From positions 1-54,363 of the forward strand of contig NZ_PJIK01000020.1 in assembly GCF_002929275.1 (NCBI RefSeq): 54,363 nt of DNA. Direction: 5' to 3'. The DNA comes from Arthrobacter sp. ZGTC131. GTDB lineage: Bacteria; Actinomycetota; Actinomycetes; Actinomycetales; Micrococcaceae. The position numbers and the translations under genes were made by a program. Below, piece by piece: positions 8,270-15,723 of this stretch; position 1 is the first letter of the stretch, and each line of letters opens with the position of its first letter. The notes under the pieces are model-generated. The model did no database searches. It had not been told where the DNA came from and was given only the letters and a program-made list of their open reading frames with translations.

Positions 8270-8314
8270 GGTCAGTCTTGGTGTGGTCAGTCTTGGTGTG
8301 GTCAGTCTTCGGTG
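8270..8314. repeat. Three tandem 15-bp repeats
   Basis: GGTCAGTCTTGGTGT occurs at 8270-8284 and 8285-8299, with a diverged third copy at 8300-8314. The third copy contains the stop codon of the epimerase gene, so the array looks like a local duplication of that gene's 3' end. It lies just upstream of the aldo/keto reductase start region. Confidence 0.85.
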
Positions 8315-9174
8315 GGGGTGGTGCGGTTCGAGTGGTAGGTCCGCCAGCTGTGCTCAGGCGCAAATCCGAGGAGGCGCTTGGCCTTCTCGATGGAGAGCAT
8401 GGTCTCGTGTTCCCCCAGTTCCCGGGTCACCTTGACGTTGGGGAACACCTCGGCGGCCAGGCTGGCGCTGGAGCGGCTCATCACGGTGTCCTCATTGGCA
8501 ATGATGAAGGCCTCGAATCCCGGCGTGCCGTGCTCCAGGGCGCGCGCCACCGCCTGGGCACCGTCGCGTCCGTCAATGTAGCCCCAGAGGTTCCATTTGC
8601 GCAGCGTCGCGTCAGCGTCGAAGGAGGGGAAGTCCTCGTAGTCCCCGGCATCCATGACGTTGGAGAACCGCAGGCCGGTGATGCTGAGCTCAGGGTCCCA
8701 GCGCGTCATTTCGATCGCCATCTGTTCTTCCAGGTGTTTCACCAGGGAGTACGTGCTTTCCGGCCGCGCCGGATATTCCTCGTCCACCGGGATGTAGGGA
8801 GGGTCGACGTCGAACGGAAGTCCCAGCACCGTCTCACTGGAGGCGTACACGATTTTCTTGATGCCGGCCCGGCGGGCCGCCTGGAACACGTTGTATGTAG
8901 AGAGCATGTTGTTCTCGAACGTAGCGGCGTCCGGAACGATGCCCGGGGCCGGGATGGCGCCCAGGTGGACGATGGCGTCGAAACCCTCGTGCCTGTCGTC
9001 CAGGCCCAAAACGACATCTAGGACCTGGCCGTAGTTGCGCAGGTCCACGACCGCCAGTTGAGGGCTCCGCTCCCCTGCCCGGTCCAAATTGAGGACGGCG
9101 TGGCCGTCCTCAACCAGCCTGCGGACCACGTGGCGCCCAAGCTTTCCGCTCCCGCCGGTTACGGCAATCCTCAT
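8302..9174 (-). CDS. NAD(P)-dependent epimerase/dehydratase
   Basis: A 290-residue extended short-chain dehydrogenase. The Rossmann glycine motif VTGGSGKLGRH is at the N-terminus, the catalytic triad appears as YASSETV (Ser) and YSLVK (Tyr and Lys), and the C-terminal substrate region is present. Such proteins modify nucleotide sugars or uronic acids; uronate dehydrogenases share this size and layout, which would suit the nearby sugar-acid genes, but that is inference. The ATG at 9174 is preceded by a clear AGAGGAGA site. The gene lies upstream of, and in the same direction as, the aldo/keto reductase. Confidence 0.88.
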   Translation of the reverse strand: MRIAVTGGSGKLGRHVVRRLVEDGHAVLNLDRAGERSPQLAVVDLRNYGQVLDVVLGLDDRHEGFDAIVHLGAIPAPGIVPDAATFENNMLSTYNVFQAARRAGIKKIVYASSETVLGLPFDVDPPYIPVDEEYPARPESTYSLVKHLEEQMAIEMTRWDPELSITGLRFSNVMDAGDYEDFPSFDADATLRKWNLWGYIDGRDGAQAVARALEHGTPGFEAFIIANEDTVMSRSSASLAAEVFPNVKVTRELGEHETMLSIEKAKRLLGFAPEHSWRTYHSNRTTPTED

Positions 9175-9454
9175 GGTGGTCTCCTCTGGTTGGTCTGGCG
9201 GCGTGCCTGAATCCAGCGCGCACGGTGGGCGGACCATGGCAGGCTCCGCCTGTCAACGTCCTTACCCAGCCTAGGGGCGGCGGTCCGGCCGCACACCCCT
9301 TTTGGCAGGCCCTCTCAGTCCTAGGAAAAACGGAGCCACCCGGGCGGCACGGGCCTCAAGCCAGCCATGTTCATTCTCCGGACTTGCTGTCATAATGCCC
9401 CCGAACAGGTGTATATAATTTCTCGGTACGGTTTAGCAGAAGGCCGTTGGATAG
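9175..9454 (+). promoter_or_regulatory. Divergent intergenic region with a TATAAT promoter
   Basis: This gap holds no credible gene. A perfect -10 hexamer TATAAT at 9414-9419 points towards the GAF-ANTAR gene; the position 17 bp upstream has no good -35 box, so an alternative sigma factor or an activator is possible. A second weaker hexamer, CATAAT, is at 9391-9396. AGAAGG at 9438-9443 could serve the TTG start at 9455. Confidence 0.45.
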
Positions 9455-10300
9455 TTGTTCGATCCGGCGCTTGCTGCCGCTACCCGTCCCGGCTCCGGGC
9501 GATCTGCGCTGCGTCCGCCGGCTCGTCTTGACCTGAGCGAAACGGTACTGGGAATCGTGGCCAGCGAGTCGACCGCAAAATCTGAAGCCTCCATTGCAGG
9601 GCACCTGAACGAAACAGTGCTTGCCAGCGCTGATGTGGAGGAATTCCTCCACGAGCTTGCCCGGGTTTCCGCCCGCAGCCTGTCTGAACCAGGCGACGAA
9701 GTCCTCTGTGGAGTCACGCTGCTGCGGCACCGGAAGGCCGCCACAGTGGCCAGCAGCAGCCCCGCGGCCCAGGCCATGGACGAGATCCAATACGACTTCG
9801 GCGATGGCCCCTGCATGACGGCATCGCGGGAGCAGGTGACCGTCCACATCACCGACCTTGAAGAGAACGAACGCTGGCCACAATATTCGGACGAGGTCCT
9901 GGGCCACGGCGTCCGGTCCATCCTGGCCATTCCGTTTCAGCTCGAAGGCGATACGCGGGCTGCCCTGAATCTCTACTCCCACAGGCCGGGCCGCTTCGAG
10001 GGGCGGGTCTTGGAACTGGCCCAGGATTTTGTCAGCCAGACTTCGATGGCACTGCGCCTTGCTGTCCGCTTCGCCCACTACAGTGACGCCGCGGCGAACC
10101 TCAAAGCCACGCTGGAGACACGAACGGTGATCGACGTCGCCGTGGGAGTCATCATGGCACAGAACAGGTGCAGCCAGCGGGAGGCCTTCGAGCTGCTGAA
10201 GGCAGCATCCAGTACCCGCAACACCAAGCTGCGCAGCGTGGCAGCGGCAATCGTCGATTCCCTGGGCCAGGGGCCGGCGAAGACCCACTACGAGGGGTGA
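9455..10300 (+). CDS. GAF-ANTAR domain protein, putative RNA-binding antiterminator
   Basis: A protein of up to 281 residues. A GAF sensor domain covers roughly residues 50-200 (FGDGPCMTASREQVTVHITDL and the ILAIPFQLEGDTRAALNLYS strands). A C-terminal ANTAR domain of about 55 residues follows (TRTVIDVAVGVIMAQNRCSQ, ending with the ANTAR helices). ANTAR domains bind paired RNA hairpins and let RNA polymerase read through terminators; the GAF part would sense a ligand or redox state. The start is uncertain: the TTG at 9455 sits below a TATAAT promoter, but the GTG at 9557 gives a cleaner protein start of 247 residues. No ANTAR-type dual hairpin was identified next to the gene, so its targets are unknown. 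Confidence 0.85.
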   Translation: MFDPALAAATRPGSGRSALRPPARLDLSETVLGIVASESTAKSEASIAGHLNETVLASADVEEFLHELARVSARSLSEPGDEVLCGVTLLRHRKAATVASSSPAAQAMDEIQYDFGDGPCMTASREQVTVHITDLEENERWPQYSDEVLGHGVRSILAIPFQLEGDTRAALNLYSHRPGRFEGRVLELAQDFVSQTSMALRLAVRFAHYSDAAANLKATLETRTVIDVAVGVIMAQNRCSQREAFELLKAASSTRNTKLRSVAAAIVDSLGQGPAKTHYEG

Positions 10301-10333
10301 CCACCCGCTGAGCGGGATTATTGCTGAGGAGGT

Positions 10334-10376
10334 TCAGTACGGGCCGGCTTTAGTACGGCCCTGCTCAGTACGGCCC
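10334..10376 (-). repeat. Triplicated 3' end of the hsp20 gene
   Basis: Three copies of a 12-bp unit (TCAGTACGGCCC and near-identical forms) start at 10334, 10350 and 10365. Read on the minus strand each encodes Gly/Pro-Tyr followed by a stop codon, so the end of the hsp20 gene has been tandemly duplicated beyond its real stop. Confidence 0.8.
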
Positions 10377-10874
10377 GGGTGCCTGACCGGATGCCTGGCC
10401 GGGCGCCTGCTCTCCGGTTGCCTGCTGGCCGGGTGCCTGCTGGCCGGCCGCTCCGGCGAATTCCGATCCGCGGGAGACGCGGATCTTCCTTGATCCGGCG
10501 GCGGATTCCTCAGGCAGCGGCACTCGAACTTCGAGGATCCCGTCCGTGTAGGAAGCACGGATGTCCTCCTGGCTTACGGGAGCGGGAAGGCTCACCGTCC
10601 GGGAGAAGGTGCCGTAACGGAACTCAGAGCGGTAGCCCTCTTTGTCCTTTTGCTCGGACCGTTCCTCGCGCCGCACAGAGATCTGGAGCTGATTACCCGA
10701 GAGGGTAATGTCAACGTCCTCGTCAGGATCGATGCCCGGGACCTCGGCGTTGACCACCAGGAACCCGGCCTCACGGTATTCCTCCACGCGGAGCCACGTG
10801 TCCAGATCCCCTTCCAGGAGGCGCCGGAAAGGCTCCGGAAATTCGACGCCCGCGCGGCGAAAAATGTTGGTCAT
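10365..10874 (-). CDS. Hsp20/alpha-crystallin family small heat shock protein
   Basis: A 169-residue small heat shock protein. The alpha-crystallin beta-sandwich occupies about residues 25-125, with the conserved strands FLVVNAEVPGIDPDEDVDIT and YGTFSRTVSLPAPV and the motif DGILEVRVPLPE. It would act as an ATP-independent holdase for unfolding proteins. The last 30 residues are a low-complexity Gly/Gln/Pro/Ala tail of PGQQA-like units instead of the usual IXI-containing end. A perfect AGGAGG precedes the start. The duplicated 3' end beyond the stop suggests the tail grows by slippage. Confidence 0.92.
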   Translation of the reverse strand: MTNIFRRAGVEFPEPFRRLLEGDLDTWLRVEEYREAGFLVVNAEVPGIDPDEDVDITLSGNQLQISVRREERSEQKDKEGYRSEFRYGTFSRTVSLPAPVSQEDIRASYTDGILEVRVPLPEESAAGSRKIRVSRGSEFAGAAGQQAPGQQATGEQAPGQASGQAPGPY

Positions 10875-11210
10875 CGCTGTTACCTCCTGTTCGCATCCGG
10901 CCCCTTGTGGCCGATTCGCCCGGGGCCGGGGATGGTTTCCAACACCACCAAAACTACGCTCCCACCACCACGTTGTTAAGGCCGCAAATAGCCGTTCACA
11001 GCGCGGTTCCTACGGATTTCCCTATAAAAACCCCGGAAGTTTCTGGTGGAAACCCTGCCCAAGCGGGCTGCGGGGGCCTACCAGTCACATCGGCCCCCCA
11101 TTACTCACCTCTCTCACCGGATCGAGGGGTTCGCCAGCCGAGGTTTTCACAGGAGACACACAGCATATTGGCGGAATGCAGTCACGCGAGCCATCTAGTA
11201 AGGAGCCCCG
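10875..11210. other. Intergenic region upstream of hsp20 and a secreted-protein gene
   Basis: About 336 bp between divergent genes. It contains the hsp20 ribosome binding site at its left end and a TATAAA-like hexamer in TTCCCTATAAAAACC near 11020-11035 that could be a rightward -10 element. No CIRCE or HAIR-type heat-shock inverted repeat was seen. No open reading frame here looks coding. Confidence 0.4.
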
Positions 11211-11702
11211 ATGAAGAAGCTGTTACTCCTTGGTCTTCCGTTGGTTACACTCGCGGGGCTCAACGTCTGGAGCCAGGCGGTGGCGGAACCGGCCCACATC
11301 CGGGGCCCGGGCGTGGTAGTGCGGGAGGGAGCGGGCCCGGACCTGGCCGCGGACGTGCGGCAGGCCCAGACCCCGGCAGCCGCTCCCGCGAAGAGCAACG
11401 CCACGACCTTAACGACGGCTACGGTGAAGAACCCCGCCACGAACGCCGCGAAAACCGCTGTGAAGAACCCAACGGCGGCTCCTGCGCCGATCCCCGCCCC
11501 CCATCGAACAACCGCGCAAGCGCCACCGGCACCCGTGGACGCAGCATCCCCGGACCGGATCACGATGTTCGTGCCGGCAGCCCCGGCACTCGTCAGCAGT
11601 TCCGGCGCCTCGGAAGACGATGGCGGCTCCAGGGGCCGCGGGCGTGGCGGGAAGTCCGAAGACAGCCGCAGCGGTCACCACGGCGGCCGCGATGACCGCT
11701 AG
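11211..11702 (+). CDS. Small secreted low-complexity protein, unknown function
   Basis: A 163-residue protein that I do not recognise. The N-terminus MKKLLLLGLPLVTLAGLNVWSQAVAEP reads as a signal peptide with a probable cleavage after AVA. The mature chain is rich in Ala, Pro, Thr and Lys, with a repeat-like stretch around VKNPATNAAKTAVKNPT. It ends in a Gly/Arg/Asp/His-rich tail (DDGGSRGRGRGGKSED). No folded domain is evident; it may be an extracytoplasmic linker or surface-associated protein. AAGGAG lies just upstream of the ATG. The next gene begins inside its last codons (ATGACCGCTAG), so the two are probably translated together. Confidence 0.6.
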   Translation: MKKLLLLGLPLVTLAGLNVWSQAVAEPAHIRGPGVVVREGAGPDLAADVRQAQTPAAAPAKSNATTLTTATVKNPATNAAKTAVKNPTAAPAPIPAPHRTTAQAPPAPVDAASPDRITMFVPAAPALVSSSGASEDDGGSRGRGRGGKSEDSRSGHHGGRDDR

Positions 11703-12177
11703 ATCCCAGGGACCGCAGGAGCCTCAACTCCAGACCGGCGCCCCGGCCCTCCGAGCACTCGCCCTTGACGGATTCGACGCTGCCGGGTTCGAGGCTGCCG
11801 GCTTCGACGCTGCCGGATTCCACGCCGATGCCTTCAAGAGCCCCTCCGCGCTCTTCGCTGCGCTTGGCGTCACCGAGAAGACGGTGATGCGCCACCAGGT
11901 GGCGGAAGTCATCCTCGATATTCTTGGGGCAACCGGCCCGGAGTCCGAGGTACGGCTGCGGCTGCTGCGCCACCTTGCCGCCCACCCGGGGTGCCCCGAA
12001 CAGGCACTTCTTTGCCATCTCCGGGAGAACGCCCGGCTGCCGCTGTCAGCGGTGCCCGGGTCCACACCGGCAGAGACCTCCGGCCGGAACATGGACGCCA
12101 CCGACGGCTGGGGCGCCGCCGGGCTGCCAGAGGAATGCGCCGGATTGCGGACAGATCTGTTTCGACTCCCCGAATGA
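11692..12177 (+). CDS. Hypothetical protein with a short FxAAG repeat
   Basis: A 161-residue predicted cytoplasmic protein coupled to the preceding secreted-protein gene through an ATG that overlaps its stop codon. Residues about 27-48 consist of four five-residue units (FDAAG, FEAAG, FDAAG, FHADA), reminiscent of a very short pentapeptide-repeat coil. A helical segment then follows (VTEKTVMRHQVAEVILDILG), with a possible Cys pair in HPGCPEQALLCHL. No known domain was recognised. The opposite strand is also open through this interval, but without a good start or a sensible protein. The frame choice is moderate; the function is unknown. Confidence 0.45.
   Translation: MTARSQGPQEPQLQTGAPALRALALDGFDAAGFEAAGFDAAGFHADAFKSPSALFAALGVTEKTVMRHQVAEVILDILGATGPESEVRLRLLRHLAAHPGCPEQALLCHLRENARLPLSAVPGSTPAETSGRNMDATDGWGAAGLPEECAGLRTDLFRLPE
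11773..11832. repeat. Four 15-bp tandem units inside a coding region
   Basis: TTCGACGCTGCCGGG and three variants follow each other at 11773, 11788, 11803 and 11818. They encode the FDAAG units of the 11692-12177 protein. The third-position differences between the units suggest an old expansion rather than a recent one. Confidence 0.8.
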
Positions 12178-12280
12178 AGATAAGTAAGCTTATGATCTAT
12201 CGGATAGCCGTTGCAGGCCGGCGGCACAGGCACGAAGGCTTGCCAGACGTGCGAATGGATCGGTGGAGGTTGGAGGAAAG

Positions 12281-12853
12281 TTGGAGTTACTACGCGGCGC
12301 GGTAGGCCGGCGTCGGGGATTCGGCGCCATGGTTGTGGCCGGGTGCCTCGCCGCTGCCGCGCTGGCTGGCTGCGCGCCTTCAGCCCCGGATTTGGATTCC
12401 CAGACCGGCAAGGAACTGCAGGCGCAGGTCCTTGCCGTCAGCGCAGCGGCGGCAGCGTCGGACCCCGCCACCGGACTGCGGTCCCTCGACGAGCTAGTGG
12501 GGCACCTGACCGGCGCTGCGGCCAACGGCGAGGTGTCTTTCAAGCGCCATCAAAGCATCATGAAAGCGGTGGAGGCGGTGCGCGCCGATCTCCTTGCGGC
12601 CCAGGCAACAAAGGCTGCGGCAGCCAAAGCGGAGGCGGAGCGGGCGTCGGCTTCAGCCGCGAAAGCCGCAGCGGCCAAGGAGGCAGCGGCCAAAGCCGCC
12701 GCTGAGGCGTCAGCCGCACAAGCCGCCGTCGTTATTCAGGCACCGGTCACGGCACCTGAGGCTGCCGAGAGCAACGAATCTGCGGTGAGCAAGCAGCCCA
12801 CCGGCGAAGGCCGGAACAAGGGTTCCAACAAGGGCAAGGGCAGCGGCCGGTAG
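12281..12853 (+). CDS. Alanine/lysine-rich lipoprotein with coiled-coil tail
   Basis: A 190-residue protein starting at a TTG that follows GGAGGAAAG; a GTG at 12263 would add six residues. The n-region carries RGAVGRRR, then a hydrophobic core and a lipobox LAGC, so it should be lipid-anchored outside the membrane. The middle is helical, and residues about 105-150 form a TolA-like Ala/Lys/Glu coiled coil (AKAEAERASASAAKAAAAKE). It ends in a Lys/Gly-rich basic tail. It may bridge membrane and cell wall or assist a neighbouring envelope protein, but no function is known. The two small genes just upstream run the same way. Confidence 0.6.
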   Translation: MELLRGAVGRRRGFGAMVVAGCLAAAALAGCAPSAPDLDSQTGKELQAQVLAVSAAAAASDPATGLRSLDELVGHLTGAAANGEVSFKRHQSIMKAVEAVRADLLAAQATKAAAAKAEAERASASAAKAAAAKEAAAKAAAEASAAQAAVVIQAPVTAPEAAESNESAVSKQPTGEGRNKGSNKGKGSGR

Positions 12854-12886
12854 GCCATGCGCTGCCGCCCGAACCCGCCCGTAACC

Positions 12887-13501
12887 CTAGTTCCGGTGGT
12901 GCTCGATCAGCCAACCGGCCATCTGCTGGGCGCGCTTGGAGGCCAGGAAATCCCCTTCCGCGGCCGAGATGATGGAGCCCTTCATCAAAATGTGCCAGGA
13001 CCGGGCAAAGTCGTCGGTGCGCTGGAGGCCGGCTTCTTCGGCGAGCGCCTTGATGTGTCCGCGGATCCTGGCGAGGTAGCCGATGCTGGCTTCCCCGAGC
13101 GGATGCTCCGGCCCCATCTCAAGGAGGACATTGATGAACGTGCAGGCCTCGAAATCGTCGCGTTGGAACCAGTCCCCGAACACGTCAAAAACGGCCAGCA
13201 GCCGCTCCTCGGGCGTGGATCCGCGACGTCTGGCTTCGGAAACGATGAGGTCCACCGTCCACACCTGGTCGCGGACCGCCAGGAAGGCAAGAACCAGCGC
13301 ATCCTTGGAGGGAAAGTGACGGTAGAACGTAGATTTGGCCACACCGGAGCGATCTATCAGCTCGTTGATCCCGACGTCGCGGACACCGCGGCGGGAGAAC
13401 AGCTCGTAGGCAGTGGCCAGTATCCGGTCCACTGGTTCGCTATGGCCGGTCCGCACCTCATTAGGCAGCAAGGCGTCCCCGGTTGCATCAGGTGCACTCA
13501 T
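12887..13501 (-). CDS. TetR-family transcriptional regulator
   Basis: A 204-residue TetR repressor. The N-terminal helix-turn-helix is clear at about residues 25-70 (ILATAYELFSRRGVRDVGIN, then SGVAKSTFYRHFPSKDAL), and the rest is a helical ligand-binding domain ending in WLIEHHRN. A perfect palindrome GACAGAC-TT-GTCTGTC lies 32-47 bp upstream of the start and is the likely operator, placing autoregulation in the divergent region. A -10-like TAGACT sits nine bases before the ATG, so the leader is very short. The regulated partner is probably the divergent small gene at 13644 or only itself. Confidence 0.9.
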   Translation of the reverse strand: MSAPDATGDALLPNEVRTGHSEPVDRILATAYELFSRRGVRDVGINELIDRSGVAKSTFYRHFPSKDALVLAFLAVRDQVWTVDLIVSEARRRGSTPEERLLAVFDVFGDWFQRDDFEACTFINVLLEMGPEHPLGEASIGYLARIRGHIKALAEEAGLQRTDDFARSWHILMKGSIISAAEGDFLASKRAQQMAGWLIEHHRN

Positions 13502-13532
13502 TAGGGAATTAGTCTACCTTGGGACTGGCAGA

Positions 13533-13548
13533 GACAGACTTGTCTGTC
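13533..13548. promoter_or_regulatory. Perfect 16-bp palindromic TetR operator
   Basis: GACAGAC-TT-GTCTGTC is a perfect inverted repeat between the divergent TetR gene (start 13501) and the small gene at 13644. Size and symmetry match TetR-family operators. It overlaps the expected -35 position of the TetR promoter. Confidence 0.7.
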
Positions 13549-13643
13549 CTATTGTTGCTATGAACAAGACGTCCGCAACTACGGGACAACCAGACCCGGC
13601 GTCGCTGGCGTTGCTGCAATGAAGCAGAGATGGGAGTACACCA

Positions 13644-13880
13644 ATGGACGATGACGACATCCGCGCGGTGGAGGCAGCCGTGGCCACGCTGGAATCCGCC
13701 AGCGCAGAGCACGAACCTGCGGCAATTACCCTACAATCCGCGGTTGCGGCGGCCGTGACCCACGGCAAACCGATCCGCGACGTGGCCGCCGCGGCGCACA
13801 TGACTGCGCTGGAAGTCCTGGACGCAGCCGACGCCGTTATGTACCCGCGCCAAGCACTTCAACCCTCGTCTGTGGCCTAG
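13644..13880 (+). CDS. Small helical hypothetical protein
   Basis: A 78-residue acidic protein beginning MDDDDIRAVEAAVATLESAS and ending near MYPRQALQPSS. It is predicted to be almost fully helical; the segment GKPIRDVAAAAHMTALEVLD resembles a helix-turn-helix or a tetratricopeptide-like pair, but no family was recognised. A GGGAG site lies about eight bases upstream of the ATG. It diverges from the TetR gene and shares the palindromic operator region, so it may be controlled by that regulator. Confidence 0.55.
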   Translation: MDDDDIRAVEAAVATLESASAEHEPAAITLQSAVAAAVTHGKPIRDVAAAAHMTALEVLDAADAVMYPRQALQPSSVA

Positions 13881-14055
13881 TAGTCCGCCGTGGTCCGGTC
13901 CGCCGGGTCGGCTTACGTGCGGGAACCTTGATCGGATCCTGAGGAAAAGCCGCGGTAAGCCTGATCCGCCCGCGCCACTCTTAAGTGCATCAGCCCGTGG
14001 AGGGAGCGATCCTCCGGGGAAAGCATGCAAGAGCAGCCAGGAAGCGGGGGAAGCC

Positions 14056-14559
14056 ATGACCACGGCAGCAACTCTCGAAGCGGTCACCGACGCCGGCGGC
14101 GTCATCACTGATCCGCAGCCCGTGGACTTCCACCGTCTCGGGCTTGCCGGATGCATCGACAGGCTAACGGCACCGTTGCGCCGGCAGGGAATGTGCGTGC
14201 ACTGGGAGACGCCCCACCACGGCCTCGAAATCTCGTCCAGCTGTGCCTCGCTGCTCTATCGGACCGCGCAGGAGGCCCTGAGCAACACGTTCAAGCACGC
14301 GCATGCCACCGATGTGACGGTCCGGCTCTCCGCTGTCTTCCACGGGATCCGCCTCACCGTAGCTGACAACGGCACCGGTTTCGCGAACGGCACCAGCCGG
14401 GCGGCGGAGCCGTCCGCCCAGGTGCGTGGCCGCGGTAGCGGCCATGGTGCCGGGCTCCACTCCATGTCCGTTGCGGTGGAGGAGGCCGGCGGGACAGTGG
14501 CCATCGACTCTGCGCCCGGAACTGGCACCGCGGTCACCGTCACCATTCCGCTGGACTGA
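14056..14559 (+). CDS. Orphan histidine-kinase-like ATPase domain protein
   Basis: A 167-residue protein consisting almost only of a GHKL/HATPase_c domain of the NarL-type kinase class. The N box is RTAQEALSNTFKHAHATDV, the G1 box VADNGTGF and the G2 box GHGAGLHSM; it ends with the usual GTGTAVTVTIPL strand. There is no sensor, no membrane segment and no phosphoacceptor His/dimerisation helix. It may phosphorylate or regulate a partner in trans, act like an anti-sigma or adaptor ATPase, or be a remnant of a longer kinase. A GGGGGAAGCC site precedes the start. No response regulator is adjacent. Confidence 0.75.
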   Translation: MTTAATLEAVTDAGGVITDPQPVDFHRLGLAGCIDRLTAPLRRQGMCVHWETPHHGLEISSSCASLLYRTAQEALSNTFKHAHATDVTVRLSAVFHGIRLTVADNGTGFANGTSRAAEPSAQVRGRGSGHGAGLHSMSVAVEEAGGTVAIDSAPGTGTAVTVTIPLD

Positions 14560-14620
14560 AGTTCGCTGGACTGAACTTCCGCTGAACCAGACCACCCGCG
14601 CACTGGCCTAGGATGCTTCC

Positions 14621-15286
14621 ATGACAGTGCGCGACCTCAGGACAATGGCGGTCCGGGCTTTCGAATCCCCCGACATTCAGCAGGCCATAGCCGGATTGCG
14701 CAGCAATCTGGCCGCCGGGCGCCGCATCCTGCTCGGTGTGGCGGGCGCGCCCGGCTCCGGAAAGTCCACGTTCGCGGCCTGCCTGGCGGAAGCCCTGGGT
14801 CCAGGATCGGCCCTTGTGGTCCCCATGGACGGATTTCATCTCGGGAACGCCATCATTGACGGCACGCCGCTGAAGCAGCGCAAGGGCGCTCCGGACACGT
14901 TCGACGTCGGTGGTTATGTCTCGCTGCTGCGGCGCCTCGCGCTGCGGGACGAGGAAGTTGTCTACGCGCCGGACTTCCGCCGCTCCATCGACGAGCCTGT
15001 GGCCGCCTCGATTGCCGTGCCGGCCGGGGTGCCGCTGATCATCACCGAGGGAAATTACCTGCTGGCCGACGGTCCCCAATGGCAGCAGGTGAGGTCACAG
15101 CTGGACGAAGTCTGGTTTGTTGACACTCCCCGGGAGCTTCGCCTGTCCCGGCTCGTGGAACGGCACATGCTCTTCGGCATGGACCGGCCCGCCGCCGAGG
15201 CATGGGCCTCGGGGTCCGACGAAGCCAATGCACGGCTCATCGAAGCCACCCGCCACCGGGCAGACCGGATCATTCGCTGGGGCTGA
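14621..15286 (+). CDS. P-loop nucleoside/nucleotide kinase family protein
   Basis: A 221-residue uridine kinase/pantothenate kinase-like protein. The Walker A motif GAPGSGKST is at residues 42-50, followed by the acceptor-side MDGFHLGN and the lid region RLSRLVERHMLFGMDRPAAEAW. Proteins of this type in actinobacteria are annotated as nucleoside or sugar kinases (FrcK-like); the substrate cannot be read from the sequence. It stands alone after the orphan ATPase-domain gene and converges on the small acidic gene at 15325. A GC-rich hairpin between the stops (about 15303-15317) may end both transcripts. Confidence 0.82.
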   Translation: MTVRDLRTMAVRAFESPDIQQAIAGLRSNLAAGRRILLGVAGAPGSGKSTFAACLAEALGPGSALVVPMDGFHLGNAIIDGTPLKQRKGAPDTFDVGGYVSLLRRLALRDEEVVYAPDFRRSIDEPVAASIAVPAGVPLIITEGNYLLADGPQWQQVRSQLDEVWFVDTPRELRLSRLVERHMLFGMDRPAAEAWASGSDEANARLIEATRHRADRIIRWG

Positions 15287-15324
15287 AGCCGGCCGCCTCG
15301 AAGCGCCCGCCCGGGGCGGCGTGC

Positions 15325-15570
15325 CTAGCGGTCCTCCGCGTCCCACATGCCGGAGTCTTCCGCGGCTTCTTCCGGTTTGTGGCTGGCGTCCGGGGCGCCG
15401 CTGCCCACATAGCTCGCCGGCACCGTGCCGCCGGCCTGGGTAAGCTGTTCCTCGCGGATGTTGTGCGCCGTGCCTGCCTCGGGCTTCGGTTGCCGGGCCT
15501 CGACGGCGTCCGGGTCGCCGGGGCCCCGAAGGTCACTGGGCTCTTCTCCGTTGCGGTTGCTGTCAGTCAT
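15325..15570 (-). CDS. Small acidic hypothetical protein
   Basis: An 81-residue, hydrophilic, probably disordered protein (MTDSNRNGEEPSDLRGPGDP at the start; ends EDSGMWDAEDR). The ATG at 15570 has an AAAGG site about eight bases upstream; an in-frame start five codons earlier is less likely. Its composition (Glu, Pro, Gly, Asp, no hydrophobic core) resembles small stress- or stationary-phase proteins that are common in soil actinobacteria, but no family was recognised. Confidence 0.55.
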   Translation of the reverse strand: MTDSNRNGEEPSDLRGPGDPDAVEARQPKPEAGTAHNIREEQLTQAGGTVPASYVGSGAPDASHKPEEAAEDSGMWDAEDR

Positions 15571-15723
15571 GCCACTGCCTTTCACTCGGGAACGCCGTTC
15601 ATCCGCTGGGCGGCTGCCGGCCTGCGCTGCAGGCTTACGCCTACCGTCGCTGCAATCAGCCCAGCCCGGTCTGTGGGCCGAGCCGCGCGAGCTCCAGTCT
15701 ATGCACGCCCATAGCGTGCCAGG

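Noticed and set aside
8270-8314. Short regular repeats as a CRISPR-like array
   Set aside because: Units are contiguous with no spacers and one lies within a coding region; simple tandem duplication.
11724-12233. Minus-strand frame opposite the FxAAG-repeat gene
   Set aside because: The protein is Arg/Ser/Pro-rich without pattern and lacks a start signal; the plus-strand frame is coupled to the preceding gene.
13560-13622. A 20-codon frame (MNKTSATTGQPDPASLALLQ) between the TetR operator and the 13644 gene
   Set aside because: No ribosome binding site and only four bases from a possible -10 element; more likely leader sequence.
14560-14620. GAAGTTC...GAACTTC stem after the orphan ATPase-domain gene
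   Set aside because: A 7-bp stem formed by a near-direct duplication of CTGGACTGAA; too weak to call a terminator.
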